A stretch of 64,000 bases of DNA from the NCBI GenBank assembly GCA_958296235.1, contig OY282457.1:1612501-1676500 (forward strand), written 5' to 3'. Source of the DNA: an uncultured Candidatus Binatia bacterium (lineage in GTDB: Bacteria > Desulfobacterota > Binatia > Bin18). The stretch's first letter is position 1. Each line of letters opens with the position of its first letter. Shown here in pieces: positions 7,260 through 15,126 of this stretch. The position numbers and the translations under genes are program-made. The notes beneath the pieces are model-generated. The model had not been told where the DNA came from, did not search any database, and saw only the letters and a list, made by a program, of their open reading frames with translations.

Positions 7260-8819
7260 ATGTCTTCCGCACCCCATACTGCTGACCTGCTGCTGTACGG
7301 TGGACGTGTCCTCACCTTCGACTCGAACCGGCCTGAAGCGCAAGCAGTCGCTATCGCGGCAGGAAGAATCCTCGCGGTCGGCGCCGAGGAGGAACTGCGC
7401 TCCTTTGTCTCGCCGAAAACACAGACCTTAGCGTGCGCCGGGAGAACGGTCCTGCCCGGCTTCATCGACCCCCACCTGCACCTCTTTGCCTGGGCGAGCC
7501 GCTACTGCGGCGCAGACCTGAGCGCAGCCCGGTCGATTGCTGAAATCCGCTCTCAACTCCAGGCGCGTCTGATGACTCTCGGCTCGCAAGACTGGCTGCG
7601 CGGCTATGGCTATGACGAGTTTTTTCTCGACGAGAAACGCCATCCGAACCGACACGACCTCGATGCCATAGCGACCGACCGACCCGTGATCCTGCGCCAT
7701 CGGACCGGTCATGCTGCCGTTCTGAATAGCGCGGCGCTCCGGCAAACCGGCATACACGCCCAGTTTACCCCTCCAGGCGGCGGTACCATTGCGCGCGATG
7801 CCAGGGGAGAGCCAACCGGCGTGGTCTATGAATTGGAATCGTTTCTGCGGACTGCCCTGCCTCCGCTCCCATCGCAGGCGTTTCAGGCCGGATTACGACA
7901 GGTCAACCACGCATTGCTCAGGCACGGCGTGTGTGCGTTTCACGACGCCAGCGCCGGCAACACGCTTGAGACTATTGAGCGCTTCTCCGCCTTGCGAGCC
8001 AACGGGATCATACGTCCCCGCGCAACAGTGATGGTGGGGATTGAGGCTTTCTCTCAGGCGAGCCAGACCGACCTCGCCGCCTGCCAGCAAGCCGGCCGGC
8101 AAGCGGCTCAGGTTCGGCCTGGCAGCGTCAAAATCATGCTGCACGAAAGCCGGGGCGGGCTGTATCCCCCGCTGGACGATCTGGCTGAAATGGTCTGGCT
8201 GGTTCATCGACACGGGTTTCAGGTCGCCATCCATGCGGTTGAAGAAGCCCCCGTCTGCGCGGCCCTCGCCGCGATTCAGCAGGCCCAGGAACGGCTGCCT
8301 CGCCGCGATCATCGGCATCGGATTGAACACTGCGCGCTCTGCCCTCCGCCGTTGCTCAACACTCTGGCCGAGACGGGCTGTGCGGTGGTGATGCAGCCGG
8401 GCTTTGTGCATTTTTATGGCGACAAATATGCGGCAGAAGTTGATCCGGCGATACACGCTTGGCTGTATCGGGCAAAAAGCTTCCGGGATCATGGCATTCC
8501 TGTTGTCGGCAGTTCAGATTGTCCGATCGCTCCACAGGCCCCACTGGTAGCAATGCAGGCGGCCGTCACGCGCCAGTCCCACACCGGCAGGACTCTCAAT
8601 CCCGCCGAACGCTTGTCCTGTCTTGAGGCGATTGGTCTGTTCACCCACGCAGCAGCCTGGGTTGGATTTGAGGAAAACCAGGTCGGCAGCATCATCCCTG
8701 GCCGGCGCGCAGATATGATTATCCTTGATAGCGACGTGACGCGGCTCCCGTCTGAAGCGATAAGCCGGGCGCGCGTCCAGACCACGATCATTGACGGCCG
8801 GATTGTCTATTCGGCATAA
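7260..8819 (+). CDS. Amidohydrolase family 3 (YtcJ-like) metal-dependent hydrolase
   Basis: A 519-residue amidohydrolase-superfamily enzyme. The N-terminal beta-domain ADLLLYGGRVLTFD leads to the metal motif GFIDPHLHLFAWA; further barrel signatures are AIHAVEEAP, HRIEHCAL and GSSDCPIAPQAPL, and the C-terminal composite domain ends GRRADMIILDSD. These are typical of the YtcJ/amidohydrolase-3 group, whose substrates (amides, N-formyl compounds) are mostly unknown. The ATG at 7260 opens the run amidohydrolase, crotonase (9 bp gap), acyl-CoA ligase (overlap), which suggests one catabolic operon. Confidence 0.88.
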   Translation: MSSAPHTADLLLYGGRVLTFDSNRPEAQAVAIAAGRILAVGAEEELRSFVSPKTQTLACAGRTVLPGFIDPHLHLFAWASRYCGADLSAARSIAEIRSQLQARLMTLGSQDWLRGYGYDEFFLDEKRHPNRHDLDAIATDRPVILRHRTGHAAVLNSAALRQTGIHAQFTPPGGGTIARDARGEPTGVVYELESFLRTALPPLPSQAFQAGLRQVNHALLRHGVCAFHDASAGNTLETIERFSALRANGIIRPRATVMVGIEAFSQASQTDLAACQQAGRQAAQVRPGSVKIMLHESRGGLYPPLDDLAEMVWLVHRHGFQVAIHAVEEAPVCAALAAIQQAQERLPRRDHRHRIEHCALCPPPLLNTLAETGCAVVMQPGFVHFYGDKYAAEVDPAIHAWLYRAKSFRDHGIPVVGSSDCPIAPQAPLVAMQAAVTRQSHTGRTLNPAERLSCLEAIGLFTHAAAWVGFEENQVGSIIPGRRADMIILDSDVTRLPSEAISRARVQTTIIDGRIVYSA

Positions 8820-8828
8820 AGGGCGTGT

Positions 8829-9548
8829 ATGTCTTCTCCCGCAGTCCTGTACGAAAAAGACGCCGGCATCGCCGTTGTCAGCCTCAACCGGCCGGCCATG
8901 CTCAACGCCTATAACGTAGCGATGCGGGACGATCTGTACGCCATTCTTCAGGCCGTCCGGGACGACCCCGAGGTCCGGGTCATGATCCTGCGTGGCGAAG
9001 GCCCGGCCTTTTGTACCGGCGGAGACGTTTCAGAGTTCGGTTCGGCCCCCTCTCCGGTGCGGGCGCGTGAAGTCCGTTGGCAACGGGATAACTGGGGGCT
9101 GCTGTTGCACCTGCCCCAACCCACCATTGCGGCGGTCCACGGCTATACCGTCGGCGGTGGAATGGAAATGGCGCTGCTGTGTGACTTATGCCTTGCCGCG
9201 GACGATACAGTCTTCTTTTTGCCTGAAACCGGCCTGGGCATGATCCCTGGAGTCGCCGGGACGCAGACCGCCCCCAGGGCAATCGGCCTGGGGCGCGCCC
9301 TGGACATGGTCCTTACCGGCAAGCGGCTCAGGGCAGACCAGGCCCTTCAAATTGGCCTGGTAAATCAGGTGGTTCCCCTGGCGACCCTCTTGACGGAGGC
9401 TAAATCTCTGGCATACACACTGTCCCGTTATCATCCAACAGTCGTCGCCCTGGCAAAACGGGCCGTCCGACATGGGGCTGACCTGAGTTTGTCCGATGGC
9501 TTACGACTGGAACAAAATCTATTTGCACTGGTAAAGGAGCAGGCATGA
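8829..9548 (+). CDS. Enoyl-CoA hydratase/isomerase (crotonase) family protein
   Basis: A 239-residue crotonase-fold protein. The oxyanion-hole segments GPAFCTGGDVSEF and GYTVGGGMEMALLCDL are present; the first catalytic glutamate (GGGMEMA) and the second (LPETGLGMIPG) are both conserved, so hydratase chemistry is plausible. It is shorter than the usual 255-260 residues. Its stop overlaps the start of the acyl-CoA ligase by 4 bp (ATGA), a sign of translational coupling and of a common pathway acting on an activated acid. Confidence 0.9.
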   Translation: MSSPAVLYEKDAGIAVVSLNRPAMLNAYNVAMRDDLYAILQAVRDDPEVRVMILRGEGPAFCTGGDVSEFGSAPSPVRAREVRWQRDNWGLLLHLPQPTIAAVHGYTVGGGMEMALLCDLCLAADDTVFFLPETGLGMIPGVAGTQTAPRAIGLGRALDMVLTGKRLRADQALQIGLVNQVVPLATLLTEAKSLAYTLSRYHPTVVALAKRAVRHGADLSLSDGLRLEQNLFALVKEQA

Positions 9549-11098
9549 ATACGTCACAGTTCATCGGCATTCCAGGTATGACGTTTCCAGACCAGGAAAT
9601 CCTGGCCTTTGAAGGCACGCGGTTGACCTATGGAGCGCTCGTGGACCGGGTCAAACGGCTGGCCAGCAGTTTGCGCGATCACGGTATTCAGGCTGGTGAT
9701 CGCGTGGCGATCTTGCAGACAAACTGCAACCAATACGTCGAAGCCTATTATGCTACGGCGACGCTGGGCGCGACCTTCGTACCGCTGAACTATCGGGCCA
9801 AGCCGCCGGAACTGGAATATATGATTACCGCGGCGGAGACCAAGCTGCTGTTTGTGGGCGATCGCTATATCGACCTGGTCAATAGCCTCAAGCCCAATCT
9901 CGGCTGCGTGGAACAATATGTCACGCTCGAAACGCGGCGTGACGGTCTGCTGCACTACGACGACTTTATTGAGCAGGGCTCGCCCGACATCGAAGAGGTC
10001 GAGGTGGATGAGGGCGACCTGTCCATCCTGATGTACACCAGCGGCACGACGTCTCTGCCCAAAGGCGTGATGCTGACCTATGGCGGATTCACCAATTATG
10101 TTATCGGCACCGTCGAGATGGCGGACGGGACCCCGCGCGGCACCTCGCTGCTGTGCGCGCCGCTCTACCATATTGCCGGCACGATGAATATCATGACCGC
10201 GCTGTGGAACGGTCGGAAGATCGCTATCCTGCGTCAGTTCGATATCAAAGAGTGGTTGGAGGCCGTGCAGAACGAGCAAGTGACGCACGCCTTTGTCGTC
10301 CCCACGATGCTGAAACAACTCATCGATCATCCCGAGTTCTCAAACCATGATCTGTCGAGCTTACAGAACGTCTCCTATGGCGGCGCGCCCATGGCTTTCC
10401 CCGTCATTCGCAAGGCCATTGATATGTTCCCGGATTCGACCGGCTTCGTGAACGCCTTTGGCCAGACCGAAACCAACTCGACCCTGACCGTTCTTGGGCC
10501 GGACGACCATAAGCTGAACGGCACCCCGGAAGAAGTCGAGCGCAACCTGAAGCGTTTGACCTCGGTCGGCAAACCGCTGCCGGATGTGGAAGTCCAGGTC
10601 CTTGACGACGACAATGCAGAGCTGCCGGCCAACGAGATCGGTGAGGTTGTCATTCGCACCCCCCGCGTGATGAAGGGCTATGCCAATCAGGAAAGCGCCA
10701 CCGCCGCCCTGTTGGATGAGAACGGCTGGCTGCATACCCGCGACATGGGCTATATCGACGCAGACGGCTATGTCTACCTGGTTGGCCGCAAGGACGACAT
10801 CATCATTCGTGGCGGTGAGAATATTGCGCCGGCTGAAATCGAAGCGGTCCTGCACGCCCATCCGGCAGTCGACGAAGCGGCAATTATCGGGGTGCCGGAC
10901 GTCGATTGGGGCCAGAAGATCGTGGCTTTTGTCGCGCTCAAGCCAGATCAGACGGCCACCGCGGACGAAGTTAGTGATTTTTGCAAGGAACGGCTGGCCA
11001 GCTTTAAGAAGCCCGAGGAGATCAATTTCCTGGCCGAGCTGCCCAAGAATCCTTTAGGCAAGGTCCTCAAGAAAGAGCTCAAAGCGCAGTACGAATAA
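9545..11098 (+). CDS. Acyl-CoA synthetase / AMP-dependent ligase (ANL family)
   Basis: A 517-residue adenylate-forming ligase that converts a carboxylic acid to its CoA thioester with ATP. Motifs in order: the P-loop LMYTSGTTSLPKGVML, the aromatic/gate region YGGAPMA, NAFGQTE, the hinge GRKDDIIIRGGENIAP and the C-terminal catalytic lysine in KNPLGKVLKKEL. The protein is closer to the medium/long-chain or carnitine-CoA-ligase-like branch than to acetyl-CoA synthetase, but the acid is unknown. It is translationally coupled to the upstream crotonase and followed by a terminator. Confidence 0.92.
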   Translation: MNTSQFIGIPGMTFPDQEILAFEGTRLTYGALVDRVKRLASSLRDHGIQAGDRVAILQTNCNQYVEAYYATATLGATFVPLNYRAKPPELEYMITAAETKLLFVGDRYIDLVNSLKPNLGCVEQYVTLETRRDGLLHYDDFIEQGSPDIEEVEVDEGDLSILMYTSGTTSLPKGVMLTYGGFTNYVIGTVEMADGTPRGTSLLCAPLYHIAGTMNIMTALWNGRKIAILRQFDIKEWLEAVQNEQVTHAFVVPTMLKQLIDHPEFSNHDLSSLQNVSYGGAPMAFPVIRKAIDMFPDSTGFVNAFGQTETNSTLTVLGPDDHKLNGTPEEVERNLKRLTSVGKPLPDVEVQVLDDDNAELPANEIGEVVIRTPRVMKGYANQESATAALLDENGWLHTRDMGYIDADGYVYLVGRKDDIIIRGGENIAPAEIEAVLHAHPAVDEAAIIGVPDVDWGQKIVAFVALKPDQTATADEVSDFCKERLASFKKPEEINFLAELPKNPLGKVLKKELKAQYE

Positions 11099-11105
11099 TG
11101 AGCCG

Positions 11106-11130
11106 GGGCGTCCTTTTGGACGCTCTTTTT
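11106..11130 (+). terminator. Rho-independent terminator after the acyl-CoA ligase
   Basis: A 6-bp core stem GCGTCC/GGACGC with a TTTT loop followed by CTCTTTTT, a few bases after the ligase stop codon. Confidence 0.85.
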
Positions 11131-11158
11131 GCTGATACCCTTTTGCTAAGGTAGCGAC

Positions 11159-11920
11159 GTGTCCGATCTTGTGTACGAGATTCAGGGGAAAGTAGCCTGG
11201 CTGCGCCTGTCGTGTCCGGCCCAGGGCAACCGGCTCACGCCCCGGCTGGATCAGGAAATAGCAGCCGCCTGCCAGGCCATTGAAGAGGACGAGGCGGTCG
11301 AGATCGGTGTCCTGACCGGCGCGGCCCACAGCTTTTGTGAGGGCCTGACGCAAGCGGCCAACACCGCGCAGAAAATTCGTGAGCAGTTCGGCTCCATTCA
11401 GTGTGTCGAAGCGCTTGCGGCCATAACAAAACCGACCCTCGCGGTCCTCAACGGCAACGCGTTCGGACTCGGGCTGGAGTTGGCCCTGGCCTGCGACCTC
11501 CGTCTGGCCGTTGCAACGGCCCGCTTCAGCCTCCCCCAAATCAGCGAGCAGATGATTCCTTTTGGTGGGGGGACGCAACGCCTGCCGCGGGTGGTCGGGC
11601 AGGCAAAGGCATTGGAGATCATCCTCACCGGCAAACAGCTTGACGCCGCTGAGGCATATCGCATCGGACTGGTCAGCGAAGTGATTGCCACGAACGACTT
11701 TCTGACCCGTGTTGACGAGGTCCTGTCCGGTCTGTTAGGCAAAGGCCCTATCGCTTTGCGACTGGGTAAAGAGGCGGTACATAAAGCAATGGACCTGACG
11801 CTCGATCAGGGAGTGCGGTTGGAAGAAGACCTGTATGCCCTTCTCCAGACGACCCAAGACCGGGCCGAGGGCGTGGAGTCTTTCCTGACCAGGCGGAAAC
11901 CCCGATTTACCGGACGCTAA
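11159..11920 (+). CDS. Enoyl-CoA hydratase/isomerase family protein with an altered active site
   Basis: A 253-residue crotonase-fold protein starting at GTG 11159. It has the fold signatures AAHSFCEGLTQ, GNAFGLGLELALACDLRLA and FGGGTQRLPR. The glutamate in LELALACD matches the first catalytic residue, but the position of the second (usually PE in LPEVxLG) reads LPQISEQ, i.e. Gln. This points to a crotonase doing something other than simple hydration, such as isomerisation, thioester hydrolysis or a ring reaction. It is separated from the ligase operon by a terminator and is followed 21 bp later by a desulforedoxin-like gene. Confidence 0.88.
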   Translation: MSDLVYEIQGKVAWLRLSCPAQGNRLTPRLDQEIAAACQAIEEDEAVEIGVLTGAAHSFCEGLTQAANTAQKIREQFGSIQCVEALAAITKPTLAVLNGNAFGLGLELALACDLRLAVATARFSLPQISEQMIPFGGGTQRLPRVVGQAKALEIILTGKQLDAAEAYRIGLVSEVIATNDFLTRVDEVLSGLLGKGPIALRLGKEAVHKAMDLTLDQGVRLEEDLYALLQTTQDRAEGVESFLTRRKPRFTGR

Positions 11921-11941
11921 GAGAAAACAGGAGGAAGCAGT

Positions 11942-12058
11942 ATGGCAAATCAACTCGGGAAAATGTATCTGTGTGGGAGCTGCGGCGCGCAGGTCATCGT
12001 GACTAAGGGTGGAGATGGCTCACTCAAGTGCTGCGGCGCCGAGATGCAGAAAAAATAG
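11942..12058 (+). CDS. Desulforedoxin-like miniprotein 2
   Basis: A 38-residue protein with LCGSCG (Cys-x2-Cys) and SLKCCGAEM (Cys-Cys), the complete four-cysteine iron site of desulforedoxin and almost exactly its length. The ATG at 11942 follows AGGAGG at a good distance. It is a clear paralogue of the 46-residue protein at 7045, sharing QLGK-Y-C-C and GDGxLxCC. Probably a small one-electron carrier or the redox partner of an oxidative-stress enzyme; no desulfoferrodoxin or superoxide reductase is in view. Confidence 0.82.
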   Translation: MANQLGKMYLCGSCGAQVIVTKGGDGSLKCCGAEMQKK

Positions 12059-12107
12059 CCTCTCGTACCCAGCTCTCACACAGAGCACGGTATCGCACTA
12101 TCGATAC

Positions 12108-12137
12108 AGGGCGCCGTTTGCAGGGTGCCCTTTTTTT
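12108..12137 (+). terminator. Rho-independent terminator
   Basis: An 8-bp stem AGGGCGCC/GGTGCCCT (one G-T pair) followed by seven T residues, 50 bp after the desulforedoxin-like gene. Confidence 0.88.
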
Positions 12138-12263
12138 ATCACGACATCCCAAAAGTGACCTTGCAAGACAGCGAGGCGCTCAGATAGCATGGCCTGCACT
12201 GCTCAGGCCCATGACAAACAACCGCTCGAATGAATCCCGAGTGCAGCCTGGAGGTTGACAACC

Positions 12264-12569
12264 ATGCCGGAAGGCCCAGCCCCCATTTCCGCCGATGAAA
12301 TACAGTCCCGCATTACAGCGGCCCTGCCCGACGCGCAGGTTCATATTCGCGATTACACCGGTGGCGGAGACCACTACGAGGCTGTGGTTGTTTCCGCGGC
12401 ATTCGACGGCAAGAACGCCGTCGCCCGGCACCGACTGGTGTATAGCGCCCTCCAGGAGGCTATGGTTGAACGCATTCACGCCTTAGCTCTCAAAACCATG
12501 ACCCCGCAGGAATTTGAGGCCGATGCCCGGCAATCCGGCTTGGTGAATATCGAAACGCATAAATCATAA
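12264..12569 (+). CDS. BolA-family protein
   Basis: A protein of about 101 residues of the BolA/YrbA group. The core is GDHYEAVVVSAAFDGKNAVARHRLVYSALQ, with the conserved His of the RHRLVY motif, followed by the helix MVERIHALALKTMTPQEF. BolA proteins pair with CGFS monothiol glutaredoxins to hold or pass a [2Fe-2S] cluster, and exactly such a glutaredoxin follows 25 bp downstream, so the two are almost certainly one operon. The ATG at 12264 is chosen because GGAGG stands 9 bases upstream; the TTG at 12255 is less likely. Confidence 0.88.
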   Translation: MPEGPAPISADEIQSRITAALPDAQVHIRDYTGGGDHYEAVVVSAAFDGKNAVARHRLVYSALQEAMVERIHALALKTMTPQEFEADARQSGLVNIETHKS

Positions 12570-12594
12570 ACCACGAACATACGAGGAGGAGAAT

Positions 12595-12918
12595 ATGGCA
12601 GACAGCGTACAGGCGTATATTGACGAGACCGTGAAGAACAACAAAGTCCTCATCTATATGAAGGGCAATCGCACCTTCCCGATGTGCGGCTTCTCAGCCG
12701 CAACGATTCAGATTTTCGACTCTTTGGGTATGCCGTACGAGACCGTCGACGTGTTGCAGGACCCTGCCGTGCGCGACGGTATCAAGCACTACTCAAACTG
12801 GCCGACCATCCCTCAGGTCTATGTGAACGGCGAATTTATCGGCGGCTGCGACATCATCCAGGAAATGCACAGCCGCGGCGAGCTTGAGCCCGTCGTGCGG
12901 GCCGCCCTCGAAGGTTAA
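12595..12918 (+). CDS. grxD: Monothiol glutaredoxin, Grx4 family
   Basis: A 107-residue glutaredoxin with the CGFS active site (C31) in TFPMCGFSAATIQIF, preceded by VLIYMKGN, and with WPTIPQVYVNGEFIGGCDIIQEM, the TVP-like glutathione-binding loop and Gly-Gly-Cys-Asp motif of the family. It carries a glutathione-ligated [2Fe-2S] cluster and works with BolA in iron-sulfur trafficking in the cytoplasm. AGGAGG stands 7 bases before the ATG. Confidence 0.95.
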   Translation: MADSVQAYIDETVKNNKVLIYMKGNRTFPMCGFSAATIQIFDSLGMPYETVDVLQDPAVRDGIKHYSNWPTIPQVYVNGEFIGGCDIIQEMHSRGELEPVVRAALEG

Positions 12919-12967
12919 GCCAAAAACCTCTCCTGGCGGTATATGCCGCCAGAGGGAGAAGAACACA

Positions 12968-13174
12968 ATGCGCTACAAAATTATTCTGCACCAGTCTGAG
13001 GAAGGCTATAGCGTTTCCTGCCCTGGTCTACCAGGTTGCTGGTCGCAAGGCGCAACCGAAGCGGAGGCTCTGGAAAGCATCCAAGCTGCTATCCGAGAAT
13101 ATCTCACCGCTGTTGAAGAGTTACTTCAGAACACGCCCAACACCGAAGTACGAGAAGTAGACATTGCCGTGTAA
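12968..13174 (+). CDS. hicB: HicB-like antitoxin
   Basis: A 68-residue protein with the HicB fold signature: YKIILHQSEEGYSVSCPGLPGCWSQGATEAEALESIQAAIREYL. HicB proteins neutralise HicA mRNA interferases and often repress their own operon; this one lacks a separate DNA-binding domain. The ATG at 12968 has AGGGAGAAG upstream. The hicA-like gene begins 2 bp after the stop, so they form one transcript. Because the partner is damaged (next entry), this antitoxin may be an orphan. Confidence 0.85.
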   Translation: MRYKIILHQSEEGYSVSCPGLPGCWSQGATEAEALESIQAAIREYLTAVEELLQNTPNTEVREVDIAV

Positions 13175-13176
13175 CG

Positions 13177-13392
13177 ATGCCAAAGCTGCCTGGGGTCAAC
13201 CATCAGCAGGCCATCCGTACGTTGGAGAAGTCTGGTTTTCGTATTATCCGTCAAGGGAAACACGTCGTGATGTCAGACGGCGTCCGCATTCTCACTATCC
13301 CGAGCCATAACGCTGGTCAATCAGTCAGAGACAGAGCCAGGCGATGCAATCCTTTGAAATCGTTGGCGAGATTACAGACATTGAAACCATAG
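13177..13392 (+). pseudogene. hicA: HicA-like toxin with a replaced C-terminus
   Basis: The first 48 or so residues are a good HicA double-stranded-RNA-binding fold: LPGVNHQQAIRTLEKSGF, RQGKHVVMSDG (catalytic His in GKH) and ILTIPSHN. After SHN the family normally continues with a conserved ending of about 25 residues; here the frame instead runs into a 29-bp sequence that is repeated in the next gene and ends with unrelated residues (GQSVRDRARRCNPLKS). The catalytic half survives but the last helix is lost, so the toxin is probably inactive. It may still be translated. Confidence 0.65.
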
Positions 13393-13425
13393 CTGTTGGT
13401 CAATCAGTCAGAGACAGAGCCAGGC
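13314..13425 (+). repeat. 29-bp direct repeat, two copies 83 bp apart
   Basis: The word starting TGGTCAATCAGTCAGAGACA and ending GCCAGGC occurs at 13314-13342 and 13397-13425 without a mismatch. Copy 1 lies in the hicA remnant, copy 2 inside the next gene, where both encode GQSVRDRAR in the same frame relation. This looks like a local duplication or recombination scar that removed the end of hicA. Confidence 0.85.
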
Positions 13426-13598
13426 TGCGCAAGCAATACGGTCCCGGCCGTTGGCGCAAACTCAAGGGAATCGCTATGATCCGTCTCAAGACTGGCCGTC
13501 TCCGGAAAGCGGAGGTGCATTGGTACGAAGCGCACGGCGTCGGGAGAAAAGAAATGAAGCGTAAACATTATTTGGGAGGAGCAGATGAAAACGCGTAA
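13344..13598 (+). CDS. Small conserved basic protein, function unknown
   Basis: An 84-residue, strongly basic protein. The part RKQYGPGRWRKLKGIAMIRLKTGRLRKAEVHWYEAHGVGRKEMKRKHYL resembles a family of small proteins often found beside toxin-antitoxin genes; I do not know its function. It starts at ATG 13344, directly behind copy 1 of the 29-bp repeat, and copy 2 lies inside it (GQSVRDRAR), so its N-terminal 20-30 residues may have been rebuilt by the same event that damaged hicA. It overlaps the next gene by 14 bp. Confidence 0.6.
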   Translation: MQSFEIVGEITDIETIAVGQSVRDRARLRKQYGPGRWRKLKGIAMIRLKTGRLRKAEVHWYEAHGVGRKEMKRKHYLGGADENA

Positions 13599-13845
13599 GC
13601 CTTCTCATTCTCAGTTCGTTGTCTGTGTGGAGAACTCCGAGTATCCGGCCTCACTCGAACTCCACAAGCTCTACCGAGTCATGCCCGATGAGGAGGCGGC
13701 TCTGGACGGCGACATCCGGGTCATTGATGAGAGCGGGGAAGATTATCTATACCCGGTGGAATACTTCGTTGTCATCAAAGTACCACGGCAATCAGCCCTA
13801 GCCTTGGCCAAGTCGTTTGACCGGGGAGTTCGGCATGCCGCCTGA
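13585..13845 (+). CDS. Small conserved protein, function unknown
   Basis: An 86-residue acidic protein. The conserved-looking stretch is ENSEYPASLELHKLYRVMPDEEA and DESGEDYLYPVEYFVVI, a pattern I associate with small proteins encoded next to toxin-antitoxin-like genes in many bacteria, without a known role. GGAGGAGC precedes the ATG at 13585, which lies inside the end of the upstream gene, so the two are coupled. Confidence 0.65.
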   Translation: MKTRKPSHSQFVVCVENSEYPASLELHKLYRVMPDEEAALDGDIRVIDESGEDYLYPVEYFVVIKVPRQSALALAKSFDRGVRHAA

Positions 13846-13920
13846 CGAATTTGCTCTACAAGGAGCGGAATAAAGGCACGTTCAAGGGTTGCTCATTCCG
13901 CAGATAAGAGAGACCGCACC

Positions 13921-14904
13921 ATGCTGCTGTCAGACATTTCAGGGACAAAAGTCACAATCCCCTACGCCCCACCCGACATTGGACCGAACTCGGATTTTCA
14001 AACCAAGATTTTTCGGAAGAATAGAGAGGACGTTTTAAGTGAATTGCGTTGTCTGTCCGGTATTCCCGAGATTGTAAGGACTTTGAATCCAGATGCCGTG
14101 TATAAAATTGTCTTCTCTCCAGAAGGAGGGAGACTCCCTAGGGATCCCGCCGGCAATCTGAAAGGTGTCTTCTATAAAGATGGGAAGATTATACAGCATG
14201 CCAAATTACGGGCTGTTGGACCATCTCTTGTCAAGTGCGCTACAGCAGTAGGCTCTCAAATCCTGCTTATTCACATAGCTATGCAACTAAATTTCATAGA
14301 GAAAGAGATACATAAAATAATCGAAGGTCAGCATGACGATAGAATATCCGAGATTTATTCGGGGAGAAGTCAGTACAAGCAAGCCATGCTGGTACAAGAT
14401 CATGAGCGGCAGTCGAGGCTGATCGAGAACGCCATACAAACGTTGAATACAGGTATTGAAAAAACAAGTCGGTCGTTGAAAAGGCAAATAGCGGAAATGC
14501 CCGACCCCGAACCTCGTTTTGGAGACGATTGGCCCCTTACCAAAAAAAGAACGGAAAAGGCCATGGAGCAGATGATACCTGTCGAAGAGTCATTTCTGGC
14601 TTGCATCATCGGGATTCAAACACTGGCAGAGTGTTTCGCGGCGATAAATGAGCCACAGACGATAGTAGTGCTGAAGGACAACATAGCCAAGCTCAGCGAC
14701 AGTGGAATTGCATCAGCGGCTGAAAGAGCACGTTTAGTGCCCTCCCGAGGAGGGCATTTTCCTGAAAAACTATTGTTGTCCTACTTGGATAGCGAACGCT
14801 CGCTTATTGACAACATAGAAAGATGCCAGCTTTTTGTAGACAACAAAATCGACTCGATAGAGATAGAGGTCAAACCCATTGAACTGTTAGAAGGAAGGAA
14901 ATAA
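13921..14904 (+). CDS. Unknown 327-residue, mostly helical protein
   Basis: Not recognised. The first 90 residues contain a beta-rich part (VYKIVFSPEGG, GVFYKDGKII), then a hydrophobic helix around residues 98-125 (SLVKCATAVGSQILLIHIAMQL) and a long, charged, coiled-coil-like C-terminal half (HERQSRLIENAIQTLNTGIEKTS region). Codon use and base composition are more AT-rich than the flanking genes, which suggests transfer. Its TAA overlaps the ATG of the next small gene (TAATG), so they form a two-gene unit. It could be a membrane-associated toxin-like or surface-sensing protein, but nothing proves that. Confidence 0.6.
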   Translation: MLLSDISGTKVTIPYAPPDIGPNSDFQTKIFRKNREDVLSELRCLSGIPEIVRTLNPDAVYKIVFSPEGGRLPRDPAGNLKGVFYKDGKIIQHAKLRAVGPSLVKCATAVGSQILLIHIAMQLNFIEKEIHKIIEGQHDDRISEIYSGRSQYKQAMLVQDHERQSRLIENAIQTLNTGIEKTSRSLKRQIAEMPDPEPRFGDDWPLTKKRTEKAMEQMIPVEESFLACIIGIQTLAECFAAINEPQTIVVLKDNIAKLSDSGIASAAERARLVPSRGGHFPEKLLLSYLDSERSLIDNIERCQLFVDNKIDSIEIEVKPIELLEGRK

Positions 14905-15119
14905 TGGTCCCCTGTCCAGGCACGTTGCAGGAGTGCGGTCGTCCTCTGAAGTCGGGAGAAGATTTGTGCCCTTCTTGTCGATCACAAAAAAGACGTACGA
15001 GAGCTAGGAGAGTACTAAGAGTACTAATGGGACCGCTGGGATGGGTATCAGTGGTAACAGAGACATTGATAGAAAAACGAATTAAACGTGCTGAAAAATC
15101 GATCAGAAACCATAAGTGA
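14904..15119 (+). CDS. Small zinc-ribbon protein, partner of the unknown gene upstream
   Basis: A 71-residue basic protein. It begins with a likely zinc knuckle made of C4, C11, C22 and C25 (CPGTLQECG ... LCPSC), followed by a run of arginines and a hydrophobic stretch (VLRVLMGPLGWVSVVTETL) that could lie on or in the membrane. The one-base overlap with the stop of the upstream gene indicates translational coupling. Family unknown to me. Confidence 0.55.
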   Translation: MVPCPGTLQECGRPLKSGEDLCPSCRSQKRRTRARRVLRVLMGPLGWVSVVTETLIEKRIKRAEKSIRNHK

Positions 15120-15126
15120 TATTATC

